Below, piece by piece: positions 1 to 5,325 of a stretch of DNA of 5,419 nucleotides. The stretch lies in assembly GCA_025455205.1 (NCBI GenBank), contig JALOMZ010000285.1, positions 1 through 5,419 of the forward strand, written 5' to 3'. The DNA is from Chitinophagaceae bacterium (GTDB lineage Bacteria > Bacteroidota > Bacteroidia > Chitinophagales > Chitinophagaceae). Position numbers and translations under genes: made by a program. Below the pieces are notes generated by a model that had not been told where the DNA came from, did not search any database, and saw only the letters and a list, made by a program, of their open reading frames with translations. Numbering within the stretch: the stretch's first letter is position 1; each line of letters opens with the position of its first letter.

Positions 1-666
1 CCATTCTTTCTCAGCTGCCTCAAACTGCGGCTTGAACTGGTTCATGAGGGCATATACCAGCAGGAGCATGATGAAGGCAAAACCAGCCAGTCGTTTGGTG
101 ATCTGCCACAGCAGCGAGGGGTCGTCCTCGTTGAGGTTGCGTATGAGTTCGCTGGTGTAGATGATGTAGAAGGTGTACACCAGCATGGGCGCATAGGTGA
201 TGATGATGAGGTTGGTATCCACCACCTGCAGGGTGGCTATTACCACTGCCATCACTGCCAGCAGGAATACGCTCCAGGCTATGCTGAAAAAGCGGGCCCG
301 GGAGAAACCATAACCGGCAATCCAGCCAAGGAAGAAGAAAAGGGCGCCGGTGCTGTAGCGTACATTCCAGAAAAAAGCATCGAACTCCCCGATCTTGCCG
401 CTGCTGATGAAGCGGCCGGTGAGTACGGCCGCCAGTACCAGCAGGGCTGTTATGGGCACAAAGCGGTAGCGGCGGGCAAACAGGGCAAAGGCTGCCACCA
501 TGCCTGCGGCAAACAGTGCTGTCTGCTCCAGCCACTGGTTTTCCAGCAAGGCCAGGTATCGGTTGGCCAGTTCAATGGCATAGCCGGCCAGCAGGGCTGT
601 GGGGATACCCAGCAGCAGATACTGTGCCCATTCTTTTTTTCGGCTATGTATTCTTCCGGCCAGCAT
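1..666 (-). CDS. Polytopic inner-membrane protein, partial (C-terminus beyond window)
   Basis: The minus-strand frame is open from ATG at 666 to the left edge, giving the first 222 residues. It begins MLAGRIHSRKKEW and continues with about seven hydrophobic stretches near residues 17-35, 50-65, 69-86, 106-121, 126-147, 152-174 and 192-208, so it is an integral membrane protein. After the last one the chain becomes polar (MNQFKPQFEAAEKEW), as if a soluble domain begins there. The start lies three bases after the stop of the DUF58 gene, so the two are almost surely co-transcribed and probably translationally coupled. No Shine-Dalgarno is visible, which is usual for Bacteroidota. I do not recognise the family. 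An N-terminal membrane bundle next to a DUF58 gene recalls the transglutaminase-type (TgpA-like) members of MoxR/DUF58 operons, but the diagnostic domain would lie outside the window. Membrane location is secure; function is unknown. Confidence 0.8.
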   Translation of the reverse strand, partial: MLAGRIHSRKKEWAQYLLLGIPTALLAGYAIELANRYLALLENQWLEQTALFAAGMVAAFALFARRYRFVPITALLVLAAVLTGRFISSGKIGEFDAFFWNVRYSTGALFFFLGWIAGYGFSRARFFSIAWSVFLLAVMAVVIATLQVVDTNLIIITYAPMLVYTFYIIYTSELIRNLNEDDPSLLWQITKRLAGFAFIMLLLVYALMNQFKPQFEAAEKEW

Positions 667-669
667 GGT

Positions 670-2052
670 CTATTTCATTTTTTCAGCAATCATCACCACA
701 GATGCACCGTGCTTTTCGATGATCTGTTGCAGCTTCTTTTCGTTTTCGCGCATCCGCCGCAGGGTGGAAAAACGCCTGATCTCGGTAAATCCCTGCTTCT
801 CATAATCACTTTCCGGTGCCACAAAGATCCATTGCAGCCACCTGCCCAGCATATTGCGGCGCAGGCCGCGGCTGAGGCGCACCATCACCAGGGTGATGCC
901 CTGCTGCCGCTGCAGCAACTGGTCAAGTTGCAGCGCATCGGTCAGACTCGAAATACATACAACCGCATTGCCTTTGGGGGGCACAAGGCTCAGCAGGTCC
1001 CACTGGTGCTGCCAGTTGCTGGCCACCAGTGCATATTCCGTTTGGTCTGTCTGGTTGCTGAAATGGCGGGTGGGTACCGGCTGGTCGGTAAAGAATTTGA
1101 CCATGCGGCCACCCTTTACCAGCTGGCTGAAGATACTCCAGCAGGCATTCTTGAAATAGTCCAGGCCGCGCGTATTCACGAGGTAGTTCTCCGGCATGTG
1201 CAGGCTGTCGTGGAAGCTGGCATACATATAAACATGCGAAGCATAGGGATCCAGCACTTCCGGAATGCGCACCACCAGTTCCTTGTTGCGGGCATAGATC
1301 TTCCATACAATGCGCCGGACATCGTCATTGTCCTCGAAGTTCTTATAGTTGAGGTATTCGCCTTCAATACGCTTCAGCTCTTCCACCCGCACATTTTCTG
1401 CCTCGGTACGGTGGGGAGAAACCTGCGCATCGCGGTCTATGATATGCCTCGGACGGGTAAAGAAGCTTTGCTTTACAGGTATCCGCAGGCTGAAACTGAA
1501 GAAATGGAAGAGGTCTTCAAAATACACCAGCATCTGCTGCACTTCATATTCACGGATGGCAGGCAGCGGCCAGTGGTACCAGCCCCGTTGACGGCTGTTG
1601 AACCATTGCAGCCCGGTCTTTTGGCGGATCAGCGAGAATTTGGGCGAACGCCGGGTATCGTCATAAATGAAGCGGAAATAGAGGAAACCAAGCAGGGGAC
1701 GCAGCAGGGGCGCAATATCCATGGTGATGCGCCGCCCGATTTGCCTGTTGGAGTCTTCTTCGGCATTGTCGATAACCACGTTCACCTGCCGCCGGTATAC
1801 CTTCCAGGCAAACCAGGCAAAGGGGATGACCACACTCAGCAGGCTCAGCAGCAGCAGCACGGCTGCGGCGGTAAGGGCGGCCTCCACCAGCAGGTTCAGG
1901 AGGGTGGACGACAGGGAGGGTTCACCCGGATACTGCCTGTTCACCCACCACAATGCCAGGGCCGACACTGCCAGAAAAAGCAGCAGATACAACCTGACTG
2001 GAACAAAGTGGGATGCGTAGCTGAGGCGTTGCCGCCAGGTAAGGTGATTCAT
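670..2052 (-). CDS. DUF58 domain-containing membrane-anchored protein
   Basis: This is a 460-residue protein starting MNHLTWRQRL. The frame is open for a further 53 residues upstream, but that extension is poor in known signal and runs into the divergent spacer, so ATG at 2052 is preferred. Two membrane segments lie near residues 20-37 and 60-83, followed by a long soluble part. The DUF58 signature is at residues 232-262: EYLNYKNFEDNDDVRRIVWK, then YARNKELVVR, matching the family pattern of Y, D, R-x-I-x-W-K, A-R and L-V-V-R. The remainder (about 270-420) has alternating beta and alpha character consistent with the vWA-like fold often found in this family. DUF58 proteins usually sit beside a MoxR AAA ATPase and act at the envelope; their exact role is poorly defined. 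Here the next gene is a polytopic membrane protein and no MoxR gene lies upstream. Family assignment is from motif recognition. Confidence 0.85.
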   Translation of the reverse strand: MNHLTWRQRLSYASHFVPVRLYLLLFLAVSALALWWVNRQYPGEPSLSSTLLNLLVEAALTAAAVLLLLSLLSVVIPFAWFAWKVYRRQVNVVIDNAEEDSNRQIGRRITMDIAPLLRPLLGFLYFRFIYDDTRRSPKFSLIRQKTGLQWFNSRQRGWYHWPLPAIREYEVQQMLVYFEDLFHFFSFSLRIPVKQSFFTRPRHIIDRDAQVSPHRTEAENVRVEELKRIEGEYLNYKNFEDNDDVRRIVWKIYARNKELVVRIPEVLDPYASHVYMYASFHDSLHMPENYLVNTRGLDYFKNACWSIFSQLVKGGRMVKFFTDQPVPTRHFSNQTDQTEYALVASNWQHQWDLLSLVPPKGNAVVCISSLTDALQLDQLLQRQQGITLVMVRLSRGLRRNMLGRWLQWIFVAPESDYEKQGFTEIRRFSTLRRMRENEKKLQQIIEKHGASVVMIAEKMK

Positions 2053-2068
2053 GGGGTGAACGAACCTG

Positions 2069-2076
2069 CAAATTAA
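2069..2076 (-). promoter_or_regulatory. Possible -7 element for the DUF58 operon
   Basis: Read on the minus strand this is TTAATTTG, one mismatch from the Bacteroidota -7 consensus TAnnTTTG. It lies 16 bases before the DUF58 start at 2052. A second partial match, TATCTTTTG, lies at 2091-2099. Neither has a TTG at the usual -33 spacing, so both are weak candidates. Confidence 0.2.
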
Positions 2077-2228
2077 CGACAACGCCAATGCAAAAGATAC
2101 GGGCTGGCAGGTATCTCCGCTTAAGGAAACATTAAAGTGCGGGGCAGATCGCCGCCGGGTGCATGAGGAGGTGTTGCCGCCTTTTGTGCCGGCAGCTGCA
2201 GACCCATGCACTTGTCATGCCGGCCACC

Positions 2229-2236
2229 TACATTTG
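2229..2236 (+). promoter_or_regulatory. Possible -7 element for the methyltransferase gene
   Basis: The sequence TACATTTG fits the Bacteroidota -7 consensus TAnnTTTG exactly. It ends only six bases before the chosen ATG at 2243, which would make the transcript almost leaderless. The nearest upstream TTG (2212-2214) is 14 bases away, shorter than the usual spacing. The match is real but its function is doubtful. Confidence 0.25.
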
Positions 2237-2242
2237 TGGCCC

Positions 2243-3145
2243 ATGTCTGCGTCCATCATCCATTATACGGCCTGCCCGGTATGCCAGGGCCGGCAGCTGC
2301 GGGAAGTGCTCCAGTGCCAGGACCATACCGTGAGTCACCAGACCTTTGCGGTATGGGAATGCAACCATTGCCGCGTGCGGTTTACCCAGCATGTGCCGGC
2401 GGCAGAAAGTATTGGCCCCTACTACCAGAGTGAGGATTATATCTCGCATAGCGATACCGACAAAGGACTGGTGAGCAAAATATACAAACTGGCACGTCGG
2501 TTTACCCTGCGTGGTAAGCGGGTGCTGGTACAGCAGGTCAGTGGCCGGCAACAAGGCACGCTGCTGGATGTGGGCTGCGGCACCGGCGCCTTCCTGCATA
2601 CCATGCAGGCGGCTGGCTGGCAGGTAACGGGACTCGAGCCCGATGGCGGGGCACGCACCCGCGCTTTCCAGCTTTACGGGTTGCAGGTGCAGGAGGCCTC
2701 CCTGATCTACCGCCTGCCCGATGCCCAATACGATGTGATCACCCTCTGGCATGTGCTGGAACATATACATGATCTGCATGGCTACTGGGAACAATTTGCT
2801 CGGCTGCTGCGGCCGGGTGGCACCCTGCTCATTGCCGTGCCCAACTTCACCAGCCGCGATGCTTCCGAATACCAGCAATACTGGGCTGCGTATGATGTGC
2901 CGCGGCACCTCTACCATTTCTCTCCGCAGAGCATGCAGCAACTGGCCGCACAACATGGTTTTTCCATCAGCGCCATCCGGCCCATGTGGCTGGATGCTTT
3001 CTATATTGCCCTGCTGAGTGAAAAATACCGCCATGGCCGCCAGCGCCTGGTGCCCGCCTTTTTGGCCGGGTGCCGCAGCGTGTGGCATGCTTACCGTAAC
3101 CCCGGCACCTGCAGCTCACAGGTGTATGTGTTGAAGAGGCAATAG
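2243..3145 (+). CDS. Class I SAM-dependent methyltransferase with N-terminal zinc ribbon
   Basis: This 300-residue protein starts MSASIIHYTACPVCQ. The frame is open 28 residues further upstream, but family members begin just before the first CxxC, so ATG 2243 is chosen. A probable zinc ribbon uses C11-x2-C14 and C40-x2-C43. The Rossmann-fold methyltransferase core follows: motif I LLDVGCGTGAF (107-117), the acidic SAM-ribose contact in LEPD (131-134), motif IV region DVITLWHVLEHIHD (164-177), and the LLRPGGTLL loop and strand (188-196). The segment DVPRHLYHFSPQS (218-230) is characteristic of the zinc-ribbon Methyltransf_23-type group. It is a soluble enzyme that transfers a methyl group from SAM. 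The acceptor is unknown; relatives act in sugar, lipid or natural-product pathways, and nothing in the neighbours narrows it. It is divergent from the DUF58 operon and transcribed alone here. Confidence 0.9.
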   Translation: MSASIIHYTACPVCQGRQLREVLQCQDHTVSHQTFAVWECNHCRVRFTQHVPAAESIGPYYQSEDYISHSDTDKGLVSKIYKLARRFTLRGKRVLVQQVSGRQQGTLLDVGCGTGAFLHTMQAAGWQVTGLEPDGGARTRAFQLYGLQVQEASLIYRLPDAQYDVITLWHVLEHIHDLHGYWEQFARLLRPGGTLLIAVPNFTSRDASEYQQYWAAYDVPRHLYHFSPQSMQQLAAQHGFSISAIRPMWLDAFYIALLSEKYRHGRQRLVPAFLAGCRSVWHAYRNPGTCSSQVYVLKRQ

Positions 3146-3162
3146 GGGCGAGGGTGTTTTTG

Positions 3163-3186
3163 GTTTCTGGTTTTTTGTTTCTGGTT
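3163..3186. repeat. Short direct repeat GTTTCTGGTT x2
   Basis: The 10-mer GTTTCTGGTT occurs at 3163-3172 and 3177-3186, joined by TTTT, within a T/G-rich run. Degenerate tandem runs of this type, with AGAAACCAG on the other strand, are familiar from intergenic DNA of Chitinophagaceae-like Bacteroidota. This placement is from memory, not a search. Confidence 0.5.
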
Positions 3187-3229
3187 CTCCAAAGCAGGCG
3201 GTTCACTAGTTTCAACCTGTTGCTGTTCC

Positions 3230-3248
3230 GGAGAGCATCTCCTGTTTT
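3230..3248 (+). terminator. Weak terminator-like hairpin after the methyltransferase gene
   Basis: GGAGA (3230-3234) and TCTCC (3238-3242) form a five-pair stem with a GCA loop, followed by TGTTTT. It lies 84 bases after the methyltransferase stop. The stem is short and the T run is interrupted, so termination is only possible, not shown. Confidence 0.25.
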
Positions 3249-3386
3249 GAACCAATGGCATGTTTGATTTGATTCATATTGGCAATGGAAAGATACATTT
3301 CGGACAGAGCGGGCACACGGGAGTTTCTCAGATGGATCGATTAGAGTCTTGACCGGTTACAGGCACGTTCTCGCAAAGATTCAGCA

Positions 3387-3414
3387 GAGATTGCTTCGCA
3401 TAGCTCGCAATGAC
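3387..3414. repeat. Interspersed repeat of the ATTGC...GCAAT type
   Basis: The segment reads GAGATTGCTTCGC, ATA, then GCTCGCAATGAC. Arms ATTGC (3390-3394) and GCAAT (3407-3411) are inverted. This closely resembles the widespread intergenic repeat with GATTGCTTCGC and CTCGCAATGAC halves seen in many copies in Bacteroidota and some other phyla. It ends six bases before the helicase-derived sequence begins, so it marks the edge between the two blocks. Copy number in this genome cannot be seen from one window. Confidence 0.55.
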
Positions 3415-3420
3415 CCATGA

Positions 3421-3969
3421 GTTCATTATGTACCCGATGAGAAAGGCAAGCGTACCTATACCAACAATAACTACCTGCGCCGCCACCTGCTAGAGTACAT
3501 GCAGAAGGCGTGGGTTGATCTGGAAAATATAAAGGGCGATCTCCCCTACAAGCACGAGCACTATTTGAAATCTTGGCATCTGGCTGGCCCGGTGATTCCA
3601 GCCGACTTTATTCTGTTCGATGAAGCGCAAGACGCAAACCCTGTTCTTCTGGCTTGTGTCCTGGCGCAGAAAAATGCGCAGAAAATTCTAGTCGGAGATT
3701 CAAACCAACAGATCATGGAGTTTACTGGCGCTGTTGATGCGTTAGAAAAGACAGGTATCGAAAAACATGTCTACCTCTCCCAGTCATTTCGTTTTGGCCC
3801 TGCCATTGCAGAACAGGCCAACAGGGTATTACAGGCACTGGACGCGCGGCTGCGGCTTCGTGGCTTCGACAAGATTGATAGCGTGATCGACTTTGCGCAC
3901 AGTCCTGACTGCTACCTAACTCGCACCAATGCCAGTGGACGTGAAACTGTTTGCAGAAGGTGCGCGTGA
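3421..3969 (+). pseudogene. UvrD/Fbh1-like superfamily 1 helicase, central fragment (motifs II-IV)
   Basis: The helicase-like frame begins directly after a TGA at 3418-3420 and shows family-like sequence before its first ATG at 3499, so the 5' part of the gene is missing rather than simply unannotated. Counting from that ATG, motif II is DEAQD (41-45), motif III is VGDSNQQIMEFTGAV (65-79), and SQSFRFGPAIAEQAN (94-108) is motif IV with its arginine. HEHYLKSWHLAGP (19-31) matches the segment before motif II in Fbh1-like enzymes. TRTNA (141-145) opens the second RecA half, after which the frame degenerates (SGRETVCRRCA) and stops at 3969. Walker A (motif I) is absent, so this piece cannot be a working ATPase. 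Intact relatives are ATP-driven 3'-5' DNA translocases, common in phages and bacteria. No Shine-Dalgarno precedes ATG 3499. The rest of the enzyme continues in another frame downstream. Confidence 0.85.
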
Positions 3970-4501
3970 TCTGATGCAGGGCCGTGCGTCCTCGCATCAC
4001 GATCTAGCCTGCTTCTCCACCTGGGGCGAAGTGGAAGAGTACGTTGAGCAAGATGCGCAAGGTGACGAGCTGCGGTTGTTGGTGCGGTTGTGCAATGACT
4101 TTGGCCCCAGCACGATCATCAGCGCTTTGGAACGGATGCCGAAGGAACAGTCGGCAGACGTACTGATCAGTACCGCGCACAAAGCCAAGGGCAGAGAATG
4201 GCCCAGCGTGAAGTTATCCGATGACTTCCCCGCACCCAAGGAAAAAGGTGACATGATTGAACCTGCTGAGCTGCGATTGCTGTATGTCGCAGTCACTCGG
4301 GCCAGTCACAAGCTCGATCCCTACTCCTGCCCCATGTTGATGTCGCTGCCTCAGTACGGTAGCGAAGTAGTCCACGACGAAAGCGTCTTGCAAATTGCAA
4401 GCAGCGCCTCTCGCCAGTTGGATGCACCAGATGCTGTACAGGTGATGGAAAGTCGCTTTTTGCCAGAAGTCTACCTACAAGGAGCATTGTTTTCACTATG
4501 A
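3929..4501 (+). pseudogene. UvrD/Fbh1-like helicase, C-terminal fragment (motifs V-VI)
   Basis: This 190-codon frame, ATG 3929 to TGA 4499-4501, carries the end of the same helicase. The match to the family starts at about KLFAEGARDLMQG (6-18) and continues through HHDLACFSTWGEVEEYVE (23-40). Motif V is ADVLISTAHKAKGREW (76-91) and motif VI is ELRLLYVAVTRASHKLDP (114-131), both in the Fbh1-like form. The ATG has no ribosome-binding site and lies inside the preceding fragment, so it is a by-product of the frame break, not a real start. Skipping one base near 3934 would join the frames, but intact relatives usually have about 20-30 more residues between RTNA and this region, suggesting a deletion too. 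The tail contains AAGGAG (4479-4484) serving the next gene, whose ATG overlaps this stop. As a separate protein it would have no ATP-binding half. Confidence 0.85.
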
Positions 4502-4680
4502 AAGCCAAAAAGATCGTTCTAGTTGCTGATCTTCCGGTAGCTCCAGAACACGAGATGAAGAGGGGCAATCTGTATGACATAGTACGGATTATACAGCGCG
4601 GCGTCATTGTCAAAAGTGCTACTGGTGATGAAGTAACAGTGCTCAAGAATGAGTACAAAATCGTGGAGGCAACCAAATGA
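4498..4680 (+). CDS. Small phage-type hypothetical protein, predicted beta barrel
   Basis: This is a 60-residue basic protein (MKAKKIVLVADLPVAPEHE start). From residue 22 it runs RGNLYDIVRIIQRGVIVKSA, then TGDEVTVLKNEYKIVEATK. The alternating hydrophobic strands with G/D turns suggest a small SH3-like beta barrel, a form common in tiny phage proteins; that is a guess from the pattern only. ATG overlaps the helicase stop by four bases (ATGA). An AAGGAG lies at 4479-4484 with a rather long 13-base spacing, so translation probably depends partly on coupling to the upstream gene. Its own stop overlaps the next start in the same way. No cysteine, signal peptide or membrane segment is present. Function unknown. 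Confidence 0.75.
   Translation: MKAKKIVLVADLPVAPEHEMKRGNLYDIVRIIQRGVIVKSATGDEVTVLKNEYKIVEATK
4665..4669 (+). promoter_or_regulatory. Shine-Dalgarno GGAGG for the zinc-ribbon protein
   Basis: GGAGG sits seven bases before ATG 4677, an ideal spacing, and lies inside the end of the preceding gene. It fixes the start at 4677. Block 1 genes lack such sites, which supports a different origin for this block. Confidence 0.7.
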
Positions 4681-4862
4681 TAGGACAAGCATGGGTATTC
4701 CGCTGCGATAAGTGCGGCACTCACCAAATGGTATACATCGATGGACGCAGGCTTGCTGTTCAAAAAGCAATCGCTAACGGCTGGACTGTCGACACTAACA
4801 TGTGCTACTGCCAGGATTGTACGGCGAAGCGCCTAGCAAAAACGCAAGAGGAAAGTAAATGA
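4677..4862 (+). CDS. Small CxxC zinc-ribbon-like phage-type protein
   Basis: This 61-residue protein starts MIGQAWVFRCDKCGTHQMVY. Cysteine pairs C10-x2-C13 (CDKC) and the C43/C45-x2-C48 group (CYCQDC) are placed as in a four-cysteine zinc ribbon, with about 30 residues between the knuckles (VYIDGRRLAVQKAIANGW and a short loop). It is followed by a lysine-rich tail. Such mini zinc ribbons in phages can bind nucleic acid or bridge proteins, but no specific role can be assigned. Its start overlaps the previous stop (ATGA) and its stop overlaps the next start (ATGA), so it is part of a translationally coupled chain. The start is fixed by GGAGG at 4665-4669. The zinc-ribbon call rests on cysteine spacing alone. 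Confidence 0.75.
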   Translation: MIGQAWVFRCDKCGTHQMVYIDGRRLAVQKAIANGWTVDTNMCYCQDCTAKRLAKTQEESK

Positions 4863-5041
4863 CACACAAACGAACCGCGCTGGAACAGGCGGCATATGAT
4901 TGGTGGAAGACGAATCGCCCTGTTGGTTGGAGAGAGTCCAGACACATGGATAACCCGACTATCAACTGTGTTGGCCCAATCGAGCACAAGTTGGCTGAAG
5001 CAGTTGCAGAGTTTCTAGAAGCAGAGCCGTTCATGATGTAG
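4859..5041 (+). CDS. Small phage-type hypothetical protein (WW...NPTINC motif)
   Basis: This 60-residue protein starts MTHKRTALEQAAYDWWKTNR. Its recognisable pattern is AAYDWW (11-16), RPVGW (20-24), a NPTINC stretch (32-37) and a C-terminal helix (HKLAEAVAEFLEAEP). From memory, similar small proteins with YDWW-x-RPVGW and NPT-[IV]-NC occur in phages and prophages, mostly without known function. It overlaps the previous stop by four bases (ATGA), and GAGGA at 4848-4852 gives a six-base spacing to its ATG. It ends in ATGATGTAG. No membrane segment is present and it is probably cytoplasmic. The gene closes the coupled chain; a 146-base gap follows. Gene call good, function unknown. Confidence 0.75.
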   Translation: MTHKRTALEQAAYDWWKTNRPVGWRESRHMDNPTINCVGPIEHKLAEAVAEFLEAEPFMM

Positions 5042-5187
5042 TGCTTGCCCCCAGAAGCCCCTAAATCAATTTCTAAGCGATTTTTCCCCCAAGCCATCCA
5101 ACCACACACAGACACCACGTAGCGCCTTGCGGCGCAAGCCCTGGCAGCGCAGGGAAACATCTAGTAAGCGTTGAGCAAAGGAGTAAC
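5042..5187. other. Gap within the phage-like block with a GC-rich hairpin
   Basis: No gene is seen in these 146 bases. GCGCC (5122-5126) and GGCGC (5131-5135) form a five-pair stem with a TTGC loop, overlapping the palindrome TTGCGGCGCAA (5127-5137). No T run follows, so it is not a standard terminator. It could be an operator, RNA processing site or chance. The gap ends in AAAGGAG (5177-5183), the ribosome-binding site for the next frame. Confidence 0.45.
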
Positions 5188-5325
5188 ATTGTCTGCATCG
5201 GGATTGCGCGCGATAAATGGCGTTATAAGAATCCTGAGCGCGCGCTGTATTGGCTAAACGAAACAATCAGTGAAGCACAAGCTGCAAAGCAAGCAATACT
5301 CGACAAACAAGGAGAAAACTCATGA
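5188..5325 (+). CDS. Small hypothetical protein, possible ATT start
   Basis: The frame encodes 45 residues ending in ALYWLNETISEAQAAKQAIL and a short DKQGENS tail, then TGA at 5323-5325. It has a protein-like amphipathic helix and an ATGA overlap with the next gene, both arguing that it is real. AAAGGAG at 5177-5183 is a strong Shine-Dalgarno, four bases before ATT 5188. No ATG, GTG or TTG is in frame between the last in-frame stop (5074-5076) and the helix. The TTG at 5189 is in another frame and stops at 5257. So either ATT is the start, the true ATG has been mutated or misread, or an indel hides an upstream start. Role unknown. Confidence 0.4.
   Translation: MVCIGIARDKWRYKNPERALYWLNETISEAQAAKQAILDKQGENS
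5309..5314 (+). promoter_or_regulatory. Shine-Dalgarno AAGGAG for the last gene
   Basis: AAGGAG ends seven bases before ATG 5322 and lies inside the preceding small frame. It supports the start of the gene that leaves the window. Confidence 0.7.

Larger units (their letters stand above)
3146..3420. other. Intergenic region between methyltransferase and helicase remnant
   Basis: These 275 bases have stops in all frames and hold no gene I can support. They contain a pair of GTTTCTGGTT repeats (3163-3186), a weak hairpin (3230-3242), an imperfect inverted repeat CCAAT-ATG / CAT-ATTGG (3252-3282) and an interspersed repeat (3387-3414). A 30-codon frame at 3260-3352 (MFDLIHIGNGKIHF and so on) has no ribosome-binding site and resembles nothing I know. 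Confidence 0.6.

Noticed and set aside
20..535. Minus-strand frame of 171 codons starting MAGADSTVCRRHGG
   Set aside because: It is out of frame with the membrane protein, whose frame is open from 666 to the edge with consistent membrane segments.
1841..1870. CAG-rich run resembling a microsatellite
   Set aside because: It encodes the leucine-rich second membrane segment of the DUF58 protein on the minus strand and needs no other explanation.
646..2076. Long plus-strand frame of 476 codons opposite the DUF58 gene
   Set aside because: It is antisense to a gene with a clear DUF58 motif and membrane segments, is rich in H, Q and P as shadow frames are, and shows no domain.
2228..3088. Minus-strand frame of 286 codons opposite the methyltransferase
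   Set aside because: The plus strand carries all methyltransferase motifs; the opposite frame shows none and is a composition shadow.
3260..3352. 30-codon frame MFDLIHIGNGKIHF...
   Set aside because: Very short, no ribosome-binding site or promoter, no recognisable family; expected by chance.
3146..3420. CRISPR array or tRNA in the intergenic region
   Set aside because: The repeats are two short copies without regular spacers and no cloverleaf could be traced.
3925..3945. Programmed frameshift in the helicase
   Set aside because: No slippery run, stop-associated stimulator or hairpin is visible, motif I is missing anyway, and residues seem lost at the site, so decay or error is simpler.
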